Shown: positions 8,880-18,007 of the stretch, one piece after another
How positions within the stretch are numbered: position 1 is the first letter of the stretch
How the letters are laid out: each line of letters begins with the position of its first letter
Source: Thermoplasmatota archaeon
GTDB taxonomy: Archaea > Thermoplasmatota > Thermoplasmata > Lutacidiplasmatales > JAMCUS01
Length of the DNA stretch: 64,000 nucleotides
NCBI GenBank assembly: GCA_023379385.1
Contig: JAMCUS010000028.1
Location: 41,207 to 105,206 of the forward strand
Direction of reading: 5' to 3'
Program-made: the position numbers and the translations under genes
The notes under the pieces: generated by a model
Seen by the model: only the letters and a program-made list of their open reading frames with translations
The model's database searches: none
Told to the model about the DNA's origin: nothing

Positions 8880-9832
8880 AATTACAACAATATCTATTCT
8901 CAAGAGAGTTGATTTAGCCTTCAATAAATTCTTTGTTAATCTTAAATCAAACGGTAGAACTAAGACTGGATACCCGCGTTATAAATCATACGGGCAATAC
9001 AGATCTTTAACCTACACGCAATCGTGATTTAAAATAAATAATAATAAATTGATAAATTGTCTATCTCTAAAATAGTCCTGATCAAAATAATTCTGCATAG
9101 AGAATTAATCGGTAATATTAAAACATGCACTGTTAAAAGAGATAAAGCAGGCTCCTGATTCGTTTATTTTACATGCGAATTACCAGGTACAGATAAGAAA
9201 CCGTTAGAACAGATTAAAGAACAGGATATAATCGGTGTGGATGTAGGCATAAACAAATTAGCGGCCTTATCTAACGGCGTAGAGATAAAGAATCCAGAGA
9301 TATTAAGGAAATCCTAGGAATCCATTAAAATAACGCAGCGTGAACTGAGTAAGATGATGAAAGGCAGTAAGAACAGATTGAATGCAAAACAACGTATGGC
9401 TAAGAGGCAGAGGAAATCAGCAAATGAGAGAAAGGATAACCTGCACAAAGTAGCCAATGAAATAGTAAAAAATATGGTTCAGAATCATAATCTTGCGAAG
9501 AGCATAAATGATGCGTCCTGGAGTAAACTCGTAAACAGCTGTATTTACAGAGCCATTGATGTTGGTAAATACATAGAATTCGTGGATCCGAACGGTACAG
9601 GTCAGTTATGCTCACGTTGTGGAGCAGTCGTAAAGAAGAATCTGTCCGTAAGAATCCACAGTTGTAATAACTGTGGATTGGAAATGGATAGAGATCTTAA
9701 CGCTGCTCTGAACATAAGAGGGGGTACATACGGACTGTGTGGAACTCTGTAAAAAGGTCTGCGGATGCTCTGACCCCTACTCAGACAGCCGAGCAAGTCG
9801 GAACGATGAAGCAGGAAGCTCCGATGCTTTAG
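8880..9832 (+). pseudogene. Decayed IS200/IS605-type tnpB (first copy)
   Basis: Remnant of a TnpB/OrfB RNA-guided nuclease gene. Pieces in order: LKRVDLAFNKFFVNLKSNGRTKTGYPRYKSYG, then an in-frame TGA inside what should read QSGFK, then QDIIGVDVGINKLAALSNG (RuvC-I Asp), a TAG after EILRKS, then the 9354-9752 ORF with a CxxC...CxxC zinc finger and MDRDLNAALNI (RuvC-III Asp). Between EIVKN and MVQNHNLAKS the central segment with the catalytic Glu is deleted. A frameshift near 9720 diverts the C-terminus. The first ~80 residues are missing. At least five independent lesions make it non-functional. Confidence 0.9.
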
Positions 9833-9849
9833 CTAGGAGATAATGTCAC
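9815..9849 (+). repeat. Right-end motif of the IS200/IS605 relic
   Basis: GAAGCTCCGATGCTTTAGCTAGGAGATAATGTCAC follows the tnpB relic. It has the usual arrangement GAAGC - hairpin with TTTAG loop - GGAG - ATGTCAC seen at right ends of archaeal IS605-type elements. The stem (CTCC/GGAG) is partly degraded. Confidence 0.6.
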
Positions 9850-9910
9850 GTTAGTCGTGTTGATATCTACATTAGAAAGGTATCATTATCATATTGTCTA
9901 ACTTCAAATG

Positions 9911-10006
9911 CTTAGGCACCGTGATTTAATTAAATGATCGTTTATATCTAGTTTTGATAAATAAGTTTTTATGTAAATGCTTATGTTATTTATTCACAAT
10001 AACTTA
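9911..10006. repeat. Dispersed ~96-bp repeat, copy B
   Basis: CTTAGGCACCGTGATTTAAT ... CAATAACTTA, the same sequence as 3345-3440 with scattered substitutions. It lies about 60 bases past the right end of the tnpB relic and 40 bases from the next gene's stop codon. Confidence 0.7.
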
Positions 10007-10047
10007 GACATCGTGAAATGCAAATTGGCAAATGCATTTTGTATAAC

Positions 10048-10497
10048 TCAAAAATCCTCCGGTTTTAGTTGTTTTTTTAGATCTCTTACCTCATTCTCTA
10101 GAGAGGTAATCTTTTGTGTTATATTATTCAGGCAAACATCTATGTTATTATATATTCGCTCTTCCAACTCACTTAATTTTTTATCCACTACCTCTGGAGT
10201 TTGTTCAATATTTAACACGATTGATATGGTGTAATCCTTGGCATAGATGTTTTTATATTCATCTTTAGAAAACGTTACCCCATCTTTGGTATATTCTACC
10301 TTGAATTGATAGAAATCCCCTCCTAAAATTCCTGTATCTATTTTTTCAAACAGAGCTTCACCATTTGAGTTCGTTTTTACAGGACCGTATCTTTTTTTGC
10401 TTGAGTCCCATGCATTGTGATTTATAGCCATAACTTTGGCACCTTCTAAAGGGTTCTTTTTGGTACCTACAACTTTTATTTTAATGTTTGCAGCCAT
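10048..10497 (-). CDS. Small Ig-like (regulatory-domain fold) protein with C-terminal coiled coil
   Basis: About 149 residues from ATG 10497 (MAANIKIKVVG); the track's start at 10566 adds 23 residues without a domain. Residues 1-80 resemble a carboxypeptidase-regulatory/Ig-like beta sandwich (KNPLEGAKVMAINHN, VKTNSNGEALFEKIDTG). Residues 105-145 form a heptad coiled coil (LSELEERIYNNIDVCLNNITQKITSLENEVRDLKKQL). No signal peptide or membrane segment is present. The function is unknown. Its placement between a tnpB relic and an inverted-repeat element suggests accessory origin. Confidence 0.6.
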   Translation of the reverse strand: MAANIKIKVVGTKKNPLEGAKVMAINHNAWDSSKKRYGPVKTNSNGEALFEKIDTGILGGDFYQFKVEYTKDGVTFSKDEYKNIYAKDYTISIVLNIEQTPEVVDKKLSELEERIYNNIDVCLNNITQKITSLENEVRDLKKQLKPEDF

Positions 10498-10962
10498 TTT
10501 TGACACACTCTCACTTAGTGAAAATATAATATTATATAATAATGTTTTCATATATGCAATGGTCACGGTTAACGGTTAGAGCAATCACTATAAATAATCA
10601 TATATCACCTCTGTGTTTACACATATAGTAGAAGAAAAACGAGTACAATCTATTATTCGTCTCTCAGAGGGAGGCGCTGTATTGATACGCATGTGCTGCC
10701 AACCTTAATTGAGGGCTCGGCAGGCTGTAGGGATGCTAATAGAACGGCTGAAGATAGGAATGGAGGCACTCATAACCAACAAAATAATAAAACTACAATA
10801 CAATAGGGGTTAAAAGTTATCACTACAAATTAAAAGTAAAAAGTGTGCTCATTTACACACAAAATCTTGCCGAACTCGGGTTCTATTACAGCCTGTTGAA
10901 CCCTGATTACATACAAATGTTGCAATATTAGTACCAAAATATTATTCTATTTAAGGATATAT
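10498..10962. other. Intergenic stretch with an inverted-repeat element
   Basis: Non-coding stretch of about 460 bases. It contains the CAGGCTGTA...ATTACAGCCTG element listed separately and a GC-richer segment (10655-10780, GAGGGAGGCGCTG, GAGGGCTCGG) unlike its AT-rich surroundings. I find no open frame and no tRNA-like fold. Confidence 0.4.
10721..10895. repeat. Element bounded by CAGGCTGTA / ATTACAGCCTG inverted repeats (copy 1)
   Basis: Left end CAGGCTGTAGGGATG, right end GCCGAACTCGGGTTCTATTACAGCCTG, 175 bases apart. The same terminal words flank 54501-54607, and the right ends share TGCCG, a 16-17-base gap, then ATTACAGCCTG. Likely relic ends of the same IS type or a non-autonomous derivative. 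Confidence 0.5.
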
Positions 10963-11946
10963 CTATAATCCTGTTTGAGATCCATCTGTCTCTGTTTTAT
11001 AATTTTTAATATTACCAAACAGCTCCTTCAGTTCATTTTTGCCGTTGCTGAAGAATATAACTTCAATACCCATAAAAAATCGTTTAAAATGGTACTGTGG
11101 GTAATACCATATTACAGAGATTCTATCTATTCCTGTTTCTACACTGTATGGAAATATACCGGGGTCAAACATATTATGATCCATTATAACTTTTATTGAA
11201 TTATAGAATATTTTTTTATCATTTATGCTGTTCGCAGACAGATCTGTCTTTTTTATAACAGTCTCTGTTCTGTGCAGAAGGTCTATACTATAAAGTATGG
11301 ATGTATAATCATCTTTGTGTGACGCCCACTTCACTACATACCATCTGAATGGAGATGACGTTGGCTCTATTGCAATATTCATTTCCCCTGTTCTATGTTT
11401 TAAATATAATGATGAATAAATTAGAACCCTTGTCCCGTAGTTAATAACGAATATCGAATAAAGTATGTATAGCATCAGATTGAAATAGATTATGTTAATG
11501 CTATATGCCCTGAAAATAAAAAGTGTGACGGTAAAAAAGGTGGATAATAATAACATATACACATTTACAGCTCGATCTATCCCAATCCCTATTTCAATTT
11601 TGCTGAATGGTTCAAATGGAGCTATCTGGAAATCTGTTAAACCATCCATTAGCAGGTGTACCGAACCACCCAGCAGTAGTAGCATATAGTCAATTGTTAT
11701 GGTATTCATGCGATATACAGAACCTATTATTATTGATACAGGTATGAAAACAACACCTAGGAAAAGATAGGTATGAAATATACCGTGATGGCGAAGAACT
11801 TTTACCCGTTCTTTGATTGGAAAGAAGAAAATATCAAAATCAGGAAATGCACCACCTAGAATTGCAACTATAAACATGCTGTCAGAATGGATATTGACAG
11901 CATAGAGTATCAGATATACAGTTACCAGATGAGAGAGAAAATCCAT
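10963..11946 (-). CDS. DUF457-type membrane-bound metal-dependent hydrolase
   Basis: Member of the DUF457/YdjM family of membrane-associated putative metal hydrolases. The N-terminal MDFLSHLV, AFPDFDIF, LRHHGIFHTYLF and LGGSVHLLMDGLT blocks place His and Asp residues at the family's metal-binding positions. Hydrophobic segments lie at about 5-35, 55-75, 85-100, 130-150 and 155-175. The C-terminal 150 residues are soluble, with no clear domain (MNIAIEPTSSPFRWYVVKWASHKDD is the best conserved-looking piece). The substrate is unknown. The stop codon is TAG. The gene is divergent from the antiporter pair at 12019. Confidence 0.8.
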   Translation of the reverse strand: MDFLSHLVTVYLILYAVNIHSDSMFIVAILGGAFPDFDIFFFPIKERVKVLRHHGIFHTYLFLGVVFIPVSIIIGSVYRMNTITIDYMLLLLGGSVHLLMDGLTDFQIAPFEPFSKIEIGIGIDRAVNVYMLLLSTFFTVTLFIFRAYSINIIYFNLMLYILYSIFVINYGTRVLIYSSLYLKHRTGEMNIAIEPTSSPFRWYVVKWASHKDDYTSILYSIDLLHRTETVIKKTDLSANSINDKKIFYNSIKVIMDHNMFDPGIFPYSVETGIDRISVIWYYPQYHFKRFFMGIEVIFFSNGKNELKELFGNIKNYKTETDGSQTGL

Positions 11947-12018
11947 ATTTTTTTATTACCTATATGTTCTAAGATAAAATAGGTATATAAGAAGTTCTAT
12001 TCTCTATTATGTGATTCT

Positions 12019-12234
12019 ATGTACGAAGGAATAAAGATAACAGATATTCCAGGCGCTGGCAAAAAATTTGAATTTTCATTTGACGATGGTGGAATAACTG
12101 TAGTCATAACACATGACGAAAGCAGATTTGTAACAGTTAATGACGACGAAGGTCATGAAATAACAGTCAAGGTAAAGGACGAAGACTTAAGAAAAATTGC
12201 AGCTATATTCATAGCTGGTGATCTGCTCTTCTGA
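12019..12234 (+). CDS. Minimal KhtT-like antiporter regulatory subunit
   Basis: A 71-residue soluble protein. KITDIPGAGKKFEFSFDDGGITVVITHDESRFVTV matches the N-terminal domain of KhtT/YhaT-type regulators of K+/H+ antiporters, which start with a G-x-G-K-R-F-E-like strand followed by an HHDG-like turn. The usual C-terminal RCK-C (TrkA-C) ligand-binding domain is absent: the protein ends at DLLF directly before the antiporter start. It precedes the KefB-type gene with only one base between stop and the next ATG, so they are co-translated partners. Family assignment is from pattern and context. Confidence 0.7.
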   Translation: MYEGIKITDIPGAGKKFEFSFDDGGITVVITHDESRFVTVNDDEGHEITVKVKDEDLRKIAAIFIAGDLLF

Positions 12235-12235
12235 G

Positions 12236-13921
12236 ATGGGGTTAATGGATACCTACTCAATATATGGTATAGTATTCTTTCTTGCATTTTTGGGTTCATA
12301 TATAGCAGAATACCTCGGGCAATCCACAATTCTGGGATATATAATCATAGGCATGATAATAGGCCCGTTTATAGATCTTAGACCTTATGGGATACCTTAT
12401 AACGGATTAATAACCACACCATCAACCCTGCAGATATTTGGAAACATGGGGTTGATATTCATATTCTTTTTTATAGGACTTAGTTTCACTGTAAATAAGC
12501 TGTCTCATAACCGTAATGCGGCTATAATAATTGCTTTGATGGATATGTTTATTAACATGATGGTGGGCATAGCAATAGGGTTTCTGTTTCACTGGCCAAT
12601 TCTGGATACGCTTTTTCTTGCCAGTATAATAAGTTTAAGTTCCGCAGTGATAACGGTCAAGGTACTTGAGGACCTTAAAAGAATAAATACCCCTGAAACT
12701 GGATTGATTCTGAGCATAATGATTGTTGAGGATTTCATGTCCGTTATATTGCTTATACTATTGAGTTCAACCTATGTGGGTATTGCCACCACAGAATACA
12801 TTGCCTTCATAGAGATCGTGGGAATATTTACACTGATAATGTTCTATATCATTCTTACCTTTGTATTTATACCGGCCATACGTGTGAGGATAATGAAAAG
12901 GGCAAGTGACGAAGTCGTTGTACTTCTGGTTGTCGGTATAATCATGCTCTCAAGCAGTTTAGCATCCTTTTTTGAAATATCACCTATTATAGGTGCTTTT
13001 TTCATAGGTATGACCTTATCAGAGACCAATTTATCAAAAACGGTAGAAAATAAAATAAAACCTATTGGCTATCTTTTTGTATCTATTTTTTTTATTTACG
13101 TTGGTACACTTATAAACCCCATATATATTTTTAAAATTCTACCGATCATAATGGTTTCATTTATCTCAATAATTATAATAGATGTATTCATTATCAGCGC
13201 CATAACCTACCTGCTGGGATTCTGTTCCAAAGTGGCCATGGCCACCGGTACATCACTCCTTCCTAGAAGTGAGGAATCAATAGTCTTTGCCTCCTTTGCC
13301 ACTACTATCAAAAACGGTGACAATAAACCATTGCTGACACACTCGGGTGACATGTATCCCTTGGCCGGTATAATAACCTTATTCACAACTCTGCTCACGC
13401 CTTTGCTTATAAAATATTCAGGTAAAATAAACACATTTATGGAAAGGATTTTGCCGGCCCACATGAAGGTATCTGGAAATGCAATATCAAGGGTATTGAG
13501 AGGCATGATCAATTCAAGTCCCTATATGAGGAAGGTAGAAAGGCACTACCTGCTCATCCCTTTCATCATCAATGTTCTGTACGTAATCATGTTTGGATTG
13601 TTTATTAAAATGTTAATTCCACTGTATGTTATAATAATACTGTTTCCGGTAATTGTTATAATAGACTATATGATTACAGGCAGCGTATTGGACGGGACAA
13701 TTTATCCATTCACATATTCAGGATTGAGTATTCAGAAACATGACCGGTACCTTAAATCACTTATAACAGGTGTAATAACCGCAATATCAATGATCATATT
13801 CATACCGATAACCTTCTTCATTGATAATATACCACTCTTTTTGTTGTTGAACCTCGCCATATTTGCAATAATAGAGATACACCTTTATCTGTACTATAGC
13901 CAAAGCCCAGCAAACATTTAA
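12236..13921 (+). CDS. CPA2-family cation/proton antiporter (KefB-type)
   Basis: Monovalent cation:H+ antiporter with about 12-13 membrane segments, likely exchanging K+ or Na+ for protons in the cytoplasmic membrane. LGQSTILGYIIIGMIIGPF and SLSSAVITVKVLEDL are the CPA2 signatures; the second is the discontinuous-helix region that corresponds to the acidic ion-binding segment, and ...IVEDFMSVI follows. No C-terminal RCK-N domain is present, so gating may depend on the small KhtT-like protein encoded just upstream. I set the start at ATG 12236, one base after that gene's stop; the track's 12218 would overlap. An acidophile would need such a transporter for pH and potassium control (inference). 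Confidence 0.88.
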   Translation: MGLMDTYSIYGIVFFLAFLGSYIAEYLGQSTILGYIIIGMIIGPFIDLRPYGIPYNGLITTPSTLQIFGNMGLIFIFFFIGLSFTVNKLSHNRNAAIIIALMDMFINMMVGIAIGFLFHWPILDTLFLASIISLSSAVITVKVLEDLKRINTPETGLILSIMIVEDFMSVILLILLSSTYVGIATTEYIAFIEIVGIFTLIMFYIILTFVFIPAIRVRIMKRASDEVVVLLVVGIIMLSSSLASFFEISPIIGAFFIGMTLSETNLSKTVENKIKPIGYLFVSIFFIYVGTLINPIYIFKILPIIMVSFISIIIIDVFIISAITYLLGFCSKVAMATGTSLLPRSEESIVFASFATTIKNGDNKPLLTHSGDMYPLAGIITLFTTLLTPLLIKYSGKINTFMERILPAHMKVSGNAISRVLRGMINSSPYMRKVERHYLLIPFIINVLYVIMFGLFIKMLIPLYVIIILFPVIVIIDYMITGSVLDGTIYPFTYSGLSIQKHDRYLKSLITGVITAISMIIFIPITFFIDNIPLFLLLNLAIFAIIEIHLYLYYSQSPANI

Positions 13922-13966
13922 TCAGAAACATCAATTAAAAGGTTATGAATAAGATCCAGGAGCTGT

Positions 13967-14551
13967 TCAACTGGCAGTTGCTACAAAAGCTGCTGTGATC
14001 TGTACAGTATCTGTAGTCAGGCTGTTATAATTAACGAAGACAAGATAATATGTACCTGCTCCAACATTGGTATTTATACTACCACTGCTGACACTTCCAG
14101 AAGTATAAACATATGAACTGGCTGTACCACTGGGAAGTAAAGAGGCGTATTCAGACGGCGTCATTATGTAAAATGTGACTGGTGCTGACGTAGTGAATGA
14201 TCCTGTTATAGTAGCAGACTGAGATAAATTGAAACCAACAGGTTGTGCTGTACGGGGGTTTATATTAAATACCACACCATTCTGTACGATTGTTAAAGGG
14301 GCTGGTGTTGACAAACTAGCTAAAATCCCTACCACTATTATGATGACTACTACAACTACCACACCTATAATTATCCATTTTGTTTTGCTCTTCTTTGGTG
14401 CCGGTGGTTGCATAGGCTGTCCATACATAGGCTGTACAGGCTGCTGATATACAGGCTGACCGTATGGCTGCGGCTGCATTCCCTGTCCATATGGCTGCTG
14501 TGGTGGCATTTGCGGCGGTTGGGGGTTCTGCCCCTGATTTGGGTTGTACAT
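13967..14551 (-). CDS. P/Q-rich single-pass protein with extracytoplasmic beta domain
   Basis: 194 residues. Residues 1-50 are low-complexity Pro/Gln/Tyr/Gly (NPQPPQMPPQQPYGQ). One strong helix follows (WIIIGVVVVVVIIIVVGIL, about 58-78) after a KKSKTK basic patch. The remaining ~110 residues are Ser/Thr-rich and beta-like, with VGAGTYYLVFVN resembling bacterial pre-peptidase C-terminal (PPC) domains. The orientation by positive-inside is a cytoplasmic P/Q tail and an outside beta domain. GGGAGGATG lies upstream of the ATG as a ribosome binding site. The same P/Q/Y-rich style appears in the two genes at 17.2-18.7 kb. The function is unknown. Confidence 0.7.
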   Translation of the reverse strand: MYNPNQGQNPQPPQMPPQQPYGQGMQPQPYGQPVYQQPVQPMYGQPMQPPAPKKSKTKWIIIGVVVVVVIIIVVGILASLSTPAPLTIVQNGVVFNINPRTAQPVGFNLSQSATITGSFTTSAPVTFYIMTPSEYASLLPSGTASSYVYTSGSVSSGSINTNVGAGTYYLVFVNYNSLTTDTVQITAAFVATAS

Positions 14552-14804
14552 TTTTCAACATCCTCCCTACATTTACTTTAGCATCTTAAAATATTTCTCT
14601 CTAAGGTTATATCACATAACCTATTGATTTTATAAATATTGTAATAGGTATAAATATGTTACTGTATTATTTTTTTAAATCATTTATAGATTCCCTCATC
14701 CCCTTAACAATATATAAATTCTGTGGGGGTTACGCATATCATAAAAATTATTGATTACAATTTATATCAATAACTTTTTTAATCTATCTAGATTATCCAT
14801 ATTT

Positions 14805-15923
14805 GTGGCAAAGATCGATGATGATATAAAGAGAATAGACGATGAACTTAAAAAGACAATATATAACAAAAAGACTCAACATCACATAGGAAAATTAAAA
14901 GCAAAATTAGCGTTCCTTAAAATGGAGGCTGAAAGAAGGAGATCATCTCATAGCTCTTCTGGACTAAGATATGCTGTTAAAAAAAGTGGAAATGGTACAG
15001 TTGCATTGTTAGGATTTCCGTCAGTCGGTAAAAGTACAATTCTCAATAAATTAACCAATGCATTTAGTGAAATTGGCGCATACGACTTCACAACAATAAC
15101 GATAGTGCCTGGAAGCATGAGTTATAAAGGCGCAAATATTCAAATACTGGATATGCCTGGAATAATAGAGGGTGCGTCCGACGGGAGGGGTAGGGGAAAA
15201 GCCGTTATATCTGTTGCCAGAACTTCAGATCTTATTCTTCTCATCGTAGACCCGGTGAAGTCAAGCATAAGTGCACTGATAAAAGAGGCAGAAAGTGCAA
15301 ATATAAAATTGAATGGATACAAGCCGAATATAGTTATAACACCTAAAACAAAAGGTGGTGGGTTAAAGATCGTTTCTACGGTTAAACTAACACATATTGA
15401 TGAACAACTTATCGGAGAGGTTGTAAGGGAGTGGGGAATTGTTAATGGAGAAGTAATTATAAGAGAGGATGTCACGGTAGATCAGCTTATAGATGTTTTA
15501 TCAGGAAACAGGGTATATATACCTGCCATAGTTGTAGTGAACAAAAGTGATCTGTTAACTGAAGAGAATAAAGGCAGAATTATGAAGGAGATAGAAAAAT
15601 ACAACATGAGTTACATATTGACCTCTGCTGAAACAGGCCATAACATGGAGTATCTCAAAGAATTGATGTATGAAAAACTTAATTTTATATCAATTTATCT
15701 AAAACCACCTGGTAAGGAAGCAGATATGATGAATCCATTAATTATTAAAAAAGGGACTACTGTGCGAATGTTATGTGAACTTATACATAAAGAGTTTGTA
15801 AAACAGTTCAGGTATGGACAGATATGGGGTAAAAGTGCCAAATTTCCGGGACAGATCGTTGGATTTGAACATGTTTTATACGACAAGGACGTAATAACCA
15901 TACATACAAAAAGAACAGAGTAA
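14805..15923 (+). CDS. DRG/RBG-type GTPase
   Basis: Developmentally regulated GTP-binding protein family of the OBG superfamily, ribosome-associated in archaea and eukaryotes. G1 is GFPSVGKST, G3 DMPGIIEGASDGRGRGK, G4 NKSD and G5 TSAETG. The C-terminal TGS domain spans about the last 75 residues (GTTVRMLCELIHKEF...DKDVITIH). The N-terminal helix pair DDDIKRIDDELKKTIYNKKTQHHIGKLKAKLAFLK is typical. The track begins at TTG 14751; GTG 14805 (VAKIDDDIK) gives the family's normal N-terminus and I prefer it. A TnpB-type element is inserted directly after the stop codon. Confidence 0.93.
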   Translation: MAKIDDDIKRIDDELKKTIYNKKTQHHIGKLKAKLAFLKMEAERRRSSHSSSGLRYAVKKSGNGTVALLGFPSVGKSTILNKLTNAFSEIGAYDFTTITIVPGSMSYKGANIQILDMPGIIEGASDGRGRGKAVISVARTSDLILLIVDPVKSSISALIKEAESANIKLNGYKPNIVITPKTKGGGLKIVSTVKLTHIDEQLIGEVVREWGIVNGEVIIREDVTVDQLIDVLSGNRVYIPAIVVVNKSDLLTEENKGRIMKEIEKYNMSYILTSAETGHNMEYLKELMYEKLNFISIYLKPPGKEADMMNPLIIKKGTTVRMLCELIHKEFVKQFRYGQIWGKSAKFPGQIVGFEHVLYDKDVITIHTKRTE

Positions 15924-15961
15924 GTCAACTACCACACCACGAAGGATTGTAGCTTGTTGCC
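15924..15961 (-). repeat. Right end of a tnpB-carrying element, abutting the DRG stop
   Basis: The minus strand reads GGCAACAAGCTACAATCCTTCGTGGTGTGGTAGTTGAC, ending exactly at base 15924. The CTACA...TTCG...TGTGGTAG hairpin followed by GTTGAC is the common right end of archaeal TnpB elements. The preceding base is the last base of the GTPase TAA codon. Confidence 0.7.
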
Positions 15962-17067
15962 GGTCTCCACCATACCCGTAGGCATGGTTTCATTGAACCG
16001 CAACGATTGGCTGGTTGACAACAGCCTGAAGTACTCAGATTTACCGAGTACCTCAATGTTTCTTGATGCATTGAGGTCTGCATGAAGCTCGAATCCACAC
16101 TTCAGGCAATGGAATATTGTTCCTATCAACGAATCCACATTTTGAGCATTTCTGTGTTGTGTATTTGGGATTCACATATACAACCTATTTGTTCATTTCC
16201 TGCTCCTTGTATTCAATAAACTGCTCTAACTGTTGTGGAGACCATAAACCAAGTTTATGGCTAAATCTTCTTCCATTGCCCCTCTTCCTCATTTCTGCCA
16301 TCCCAGGTCTTCAAATGCAACTACGTTAAACGGATGATTTACTATCTGCTTTGAAATCACATGGTTTGTATTCTGCACTAACCGTCTCTATCTTCCGCTC
16401 AATTCCCTCAATTTACGACGGGCGTACCGAGTGCCTGCATGCTGTAATTTCTTTTTATTGTACTGGTATCCCCCTTTTACACTTCTCAATGGTTTTGAAT
16501 TAAAAAACCTATTATTTGATAATACTGTTGCATTCTTTATTCCTCTATCTATTCCTACCACTTTTACATTTTCGTCTATCTTTTTTCAACCTCCTTATCT
16601 GGCAATTCTACCTGTATCATTATAAACATTTTCCCATGCATTTTATCAATGAATACCTGTCCATTGGCATATTCTCCTCTATATTTCTCAATTACTGGTG
16701 TGTGTGCAACGGGGAATACCAGCCCGCCACTGACAATTGTCAACGATACTGTGTGGGAATCGGGATAGAACTTAAACGTTCTCCTACCATATCTAATAGT
16801 GAGGGATCTCTTCTGTATTTCCCTTTCAAGTTTGGTCTGTTTTAATGATTCAGATGCAGTATCCCTGGCTGTTCGGACAAGTGCAGAAGGCAGAGTAGGT
16901 ATTGCCTTCCTAATATCTTTACATGTTGCTCTGTTAAGCTTATTCTTATTGATTGTATGTACAGGGAATCCATAATCTAGAAACATCTGGCACGCTTCTT
17001 TGAATTTCTCACCCGTTTCCAGAAGTACCTTATCGTAGGGAAGTTTTAATTTAATGGTTACAAACAT
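15929..17067 (-). pseudogene. Decayed tnpB of a second type
   Basis: The 16576-17067 ORF is the N-terminal third (MFVTIKLKLPYDKVLLETGEKF... VELPDKEVEKR). After a stop and frame change, reading resumes as VKVVGIDRGIKNATVLSNN (RuvC-I Asp), SVKGGYQYNKKKLQ, a TAG, then VVAFEDLG (RuvC-II Glu). A further frameshift leads to RGNGRRFSHKLGLWSPQQLEQFIEY, another TAG, YTTQKCSKCGF and finally the 15929-16138 ORF with CLKCGFELHADLNASRNIEV (zinc finger and RuvC-III Asp). All catalytic residues are still recognisable, but at least three stops and two frameshifts split the gene. It is unrelated in detail to the copy at 8.9 kb. Confidence 0.9.
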
Positions 17068-17211
17068 TATTTAATGAAAGGTTATTCTTGATAACAGCAC
17101 TTTTTGTTGAGGGAAGTTCGTGTATATCCATGCCAAAGCATTGGAGTTTTACTGCTTCCATCAAACTCCCAACAAAGATTATAAAATATCAAATTTTGAA
17201 AATGAAAAAAG

Positions 17212-17901
17212 TTAATGCACTTTGTAGCCACAATACGGACAGTTTGTTGTGCTGGTCGGTACCTGTTTATTGCATGCTGGACATGTGGTTACAACAGATT
17301 GCTGATATACCGGTTGGGGTGAGGATGGTTGAGGTATATTTGGTACGTTCTGCTGGCCGTAAGGTTGTGTGTACTGCTGCTGCGGATTGAACTGCACAGG
17401 AGGTTGTTGTTGATACGTTGGCTGTGCCTGCCATGAACCAGGAGCCATGGACGGATAGGGTGATGCCATTACATTTTGTGGGCCGTATATACCCATGCCT
17501 CCATAAGGTGCGTTTGACATTTCAGCTGCCTTATCTATATGTTTCTTTGCAAAATATAATAAAATGGCGGTTATAATTCCTGAGAAAAAGAACGAAATAA
17601 TCAGGAATCCAGTAGTGTTGATGGATCTGGCCTTTATAACATCCCCAGATTCTATCGCCTCTTTGAGACTTAATAACCGTATAAGTACATAAACATCTAA
17701 AACAGCAGATACACTATAAAGTATAATAAAAAGAAGATAAAAATTGCTTAAAGCCGGATTGGACTTTCTAAGTCCTATTGACCCAATTATCGAAAGGGCA
17801 TCCAATAAAAGGACAATTATTGACCAAATTAATGCAATTAATACCAACGTTTTGGATTTATTTAGCTCATCATTCGCAGGACTTCCTCCTCCATACATCA
17901 T
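17212..17901 (-). CDS. Membrane protein with P/Q/Y-rich linker and C-terminal zinc ribbon
   Basis: 229 residues. The N-terminal ~125 residues contain four hydrophobic helices (about 16-40, 52-75, 92-118, plus a weaker one). A Pro/Gln/Tyr low-complexity stretch follows (QPTYQQQPPVQFNPQQQYTQPYGQQN). The C-terminus is a zinc ribbon CPACNKQVPTSTTNCPYCGYKVH with two CxxC knuckles. It is paralogous to the gene at 18008-18712 in the same order and orientation, about 106 bp apart. No enzyme motif is present; a scaffolding or sensing role is conceivable but unsupported. Confidence 0.75.
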   Translation of the reverse strand: MMYGGGSPANDELNKSKTLVLIALIWSIIVLLLDALSIIGSIGLRKSNPALSNFYLLFIILYSVSAVLDVYVLIRLLSLKEAIESGDVIKARSINTTGFLIISFFFSGIITAILLYFAKKHIDKAAEMSNAPYGGMGIYGPQNVMASPYPSMAPGSWQAQPTYQQQPPVQFNPQQQYTQPYGQQNVPNIPQPSSPQPVYQQSVVTTCPACNKQVPTSTTNCPYCGYKVH

Positions 17902-18007
17902 GCCACAACAACTCCTATTTTTTTACAAACCTGAAATGAACAAATCAAGTCAAAAAGTGGTAGCATAATAATAAATATATACTTTTTCATATAGAACGTT
18001 AAAAAAA

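Noticed and set aside
10640-10800. Possible structured RNA in the GC-richer patch
   Set aside because: I could not find a consistent RNase P, SRP or tRNA-like fold; more likely IS end sequence.
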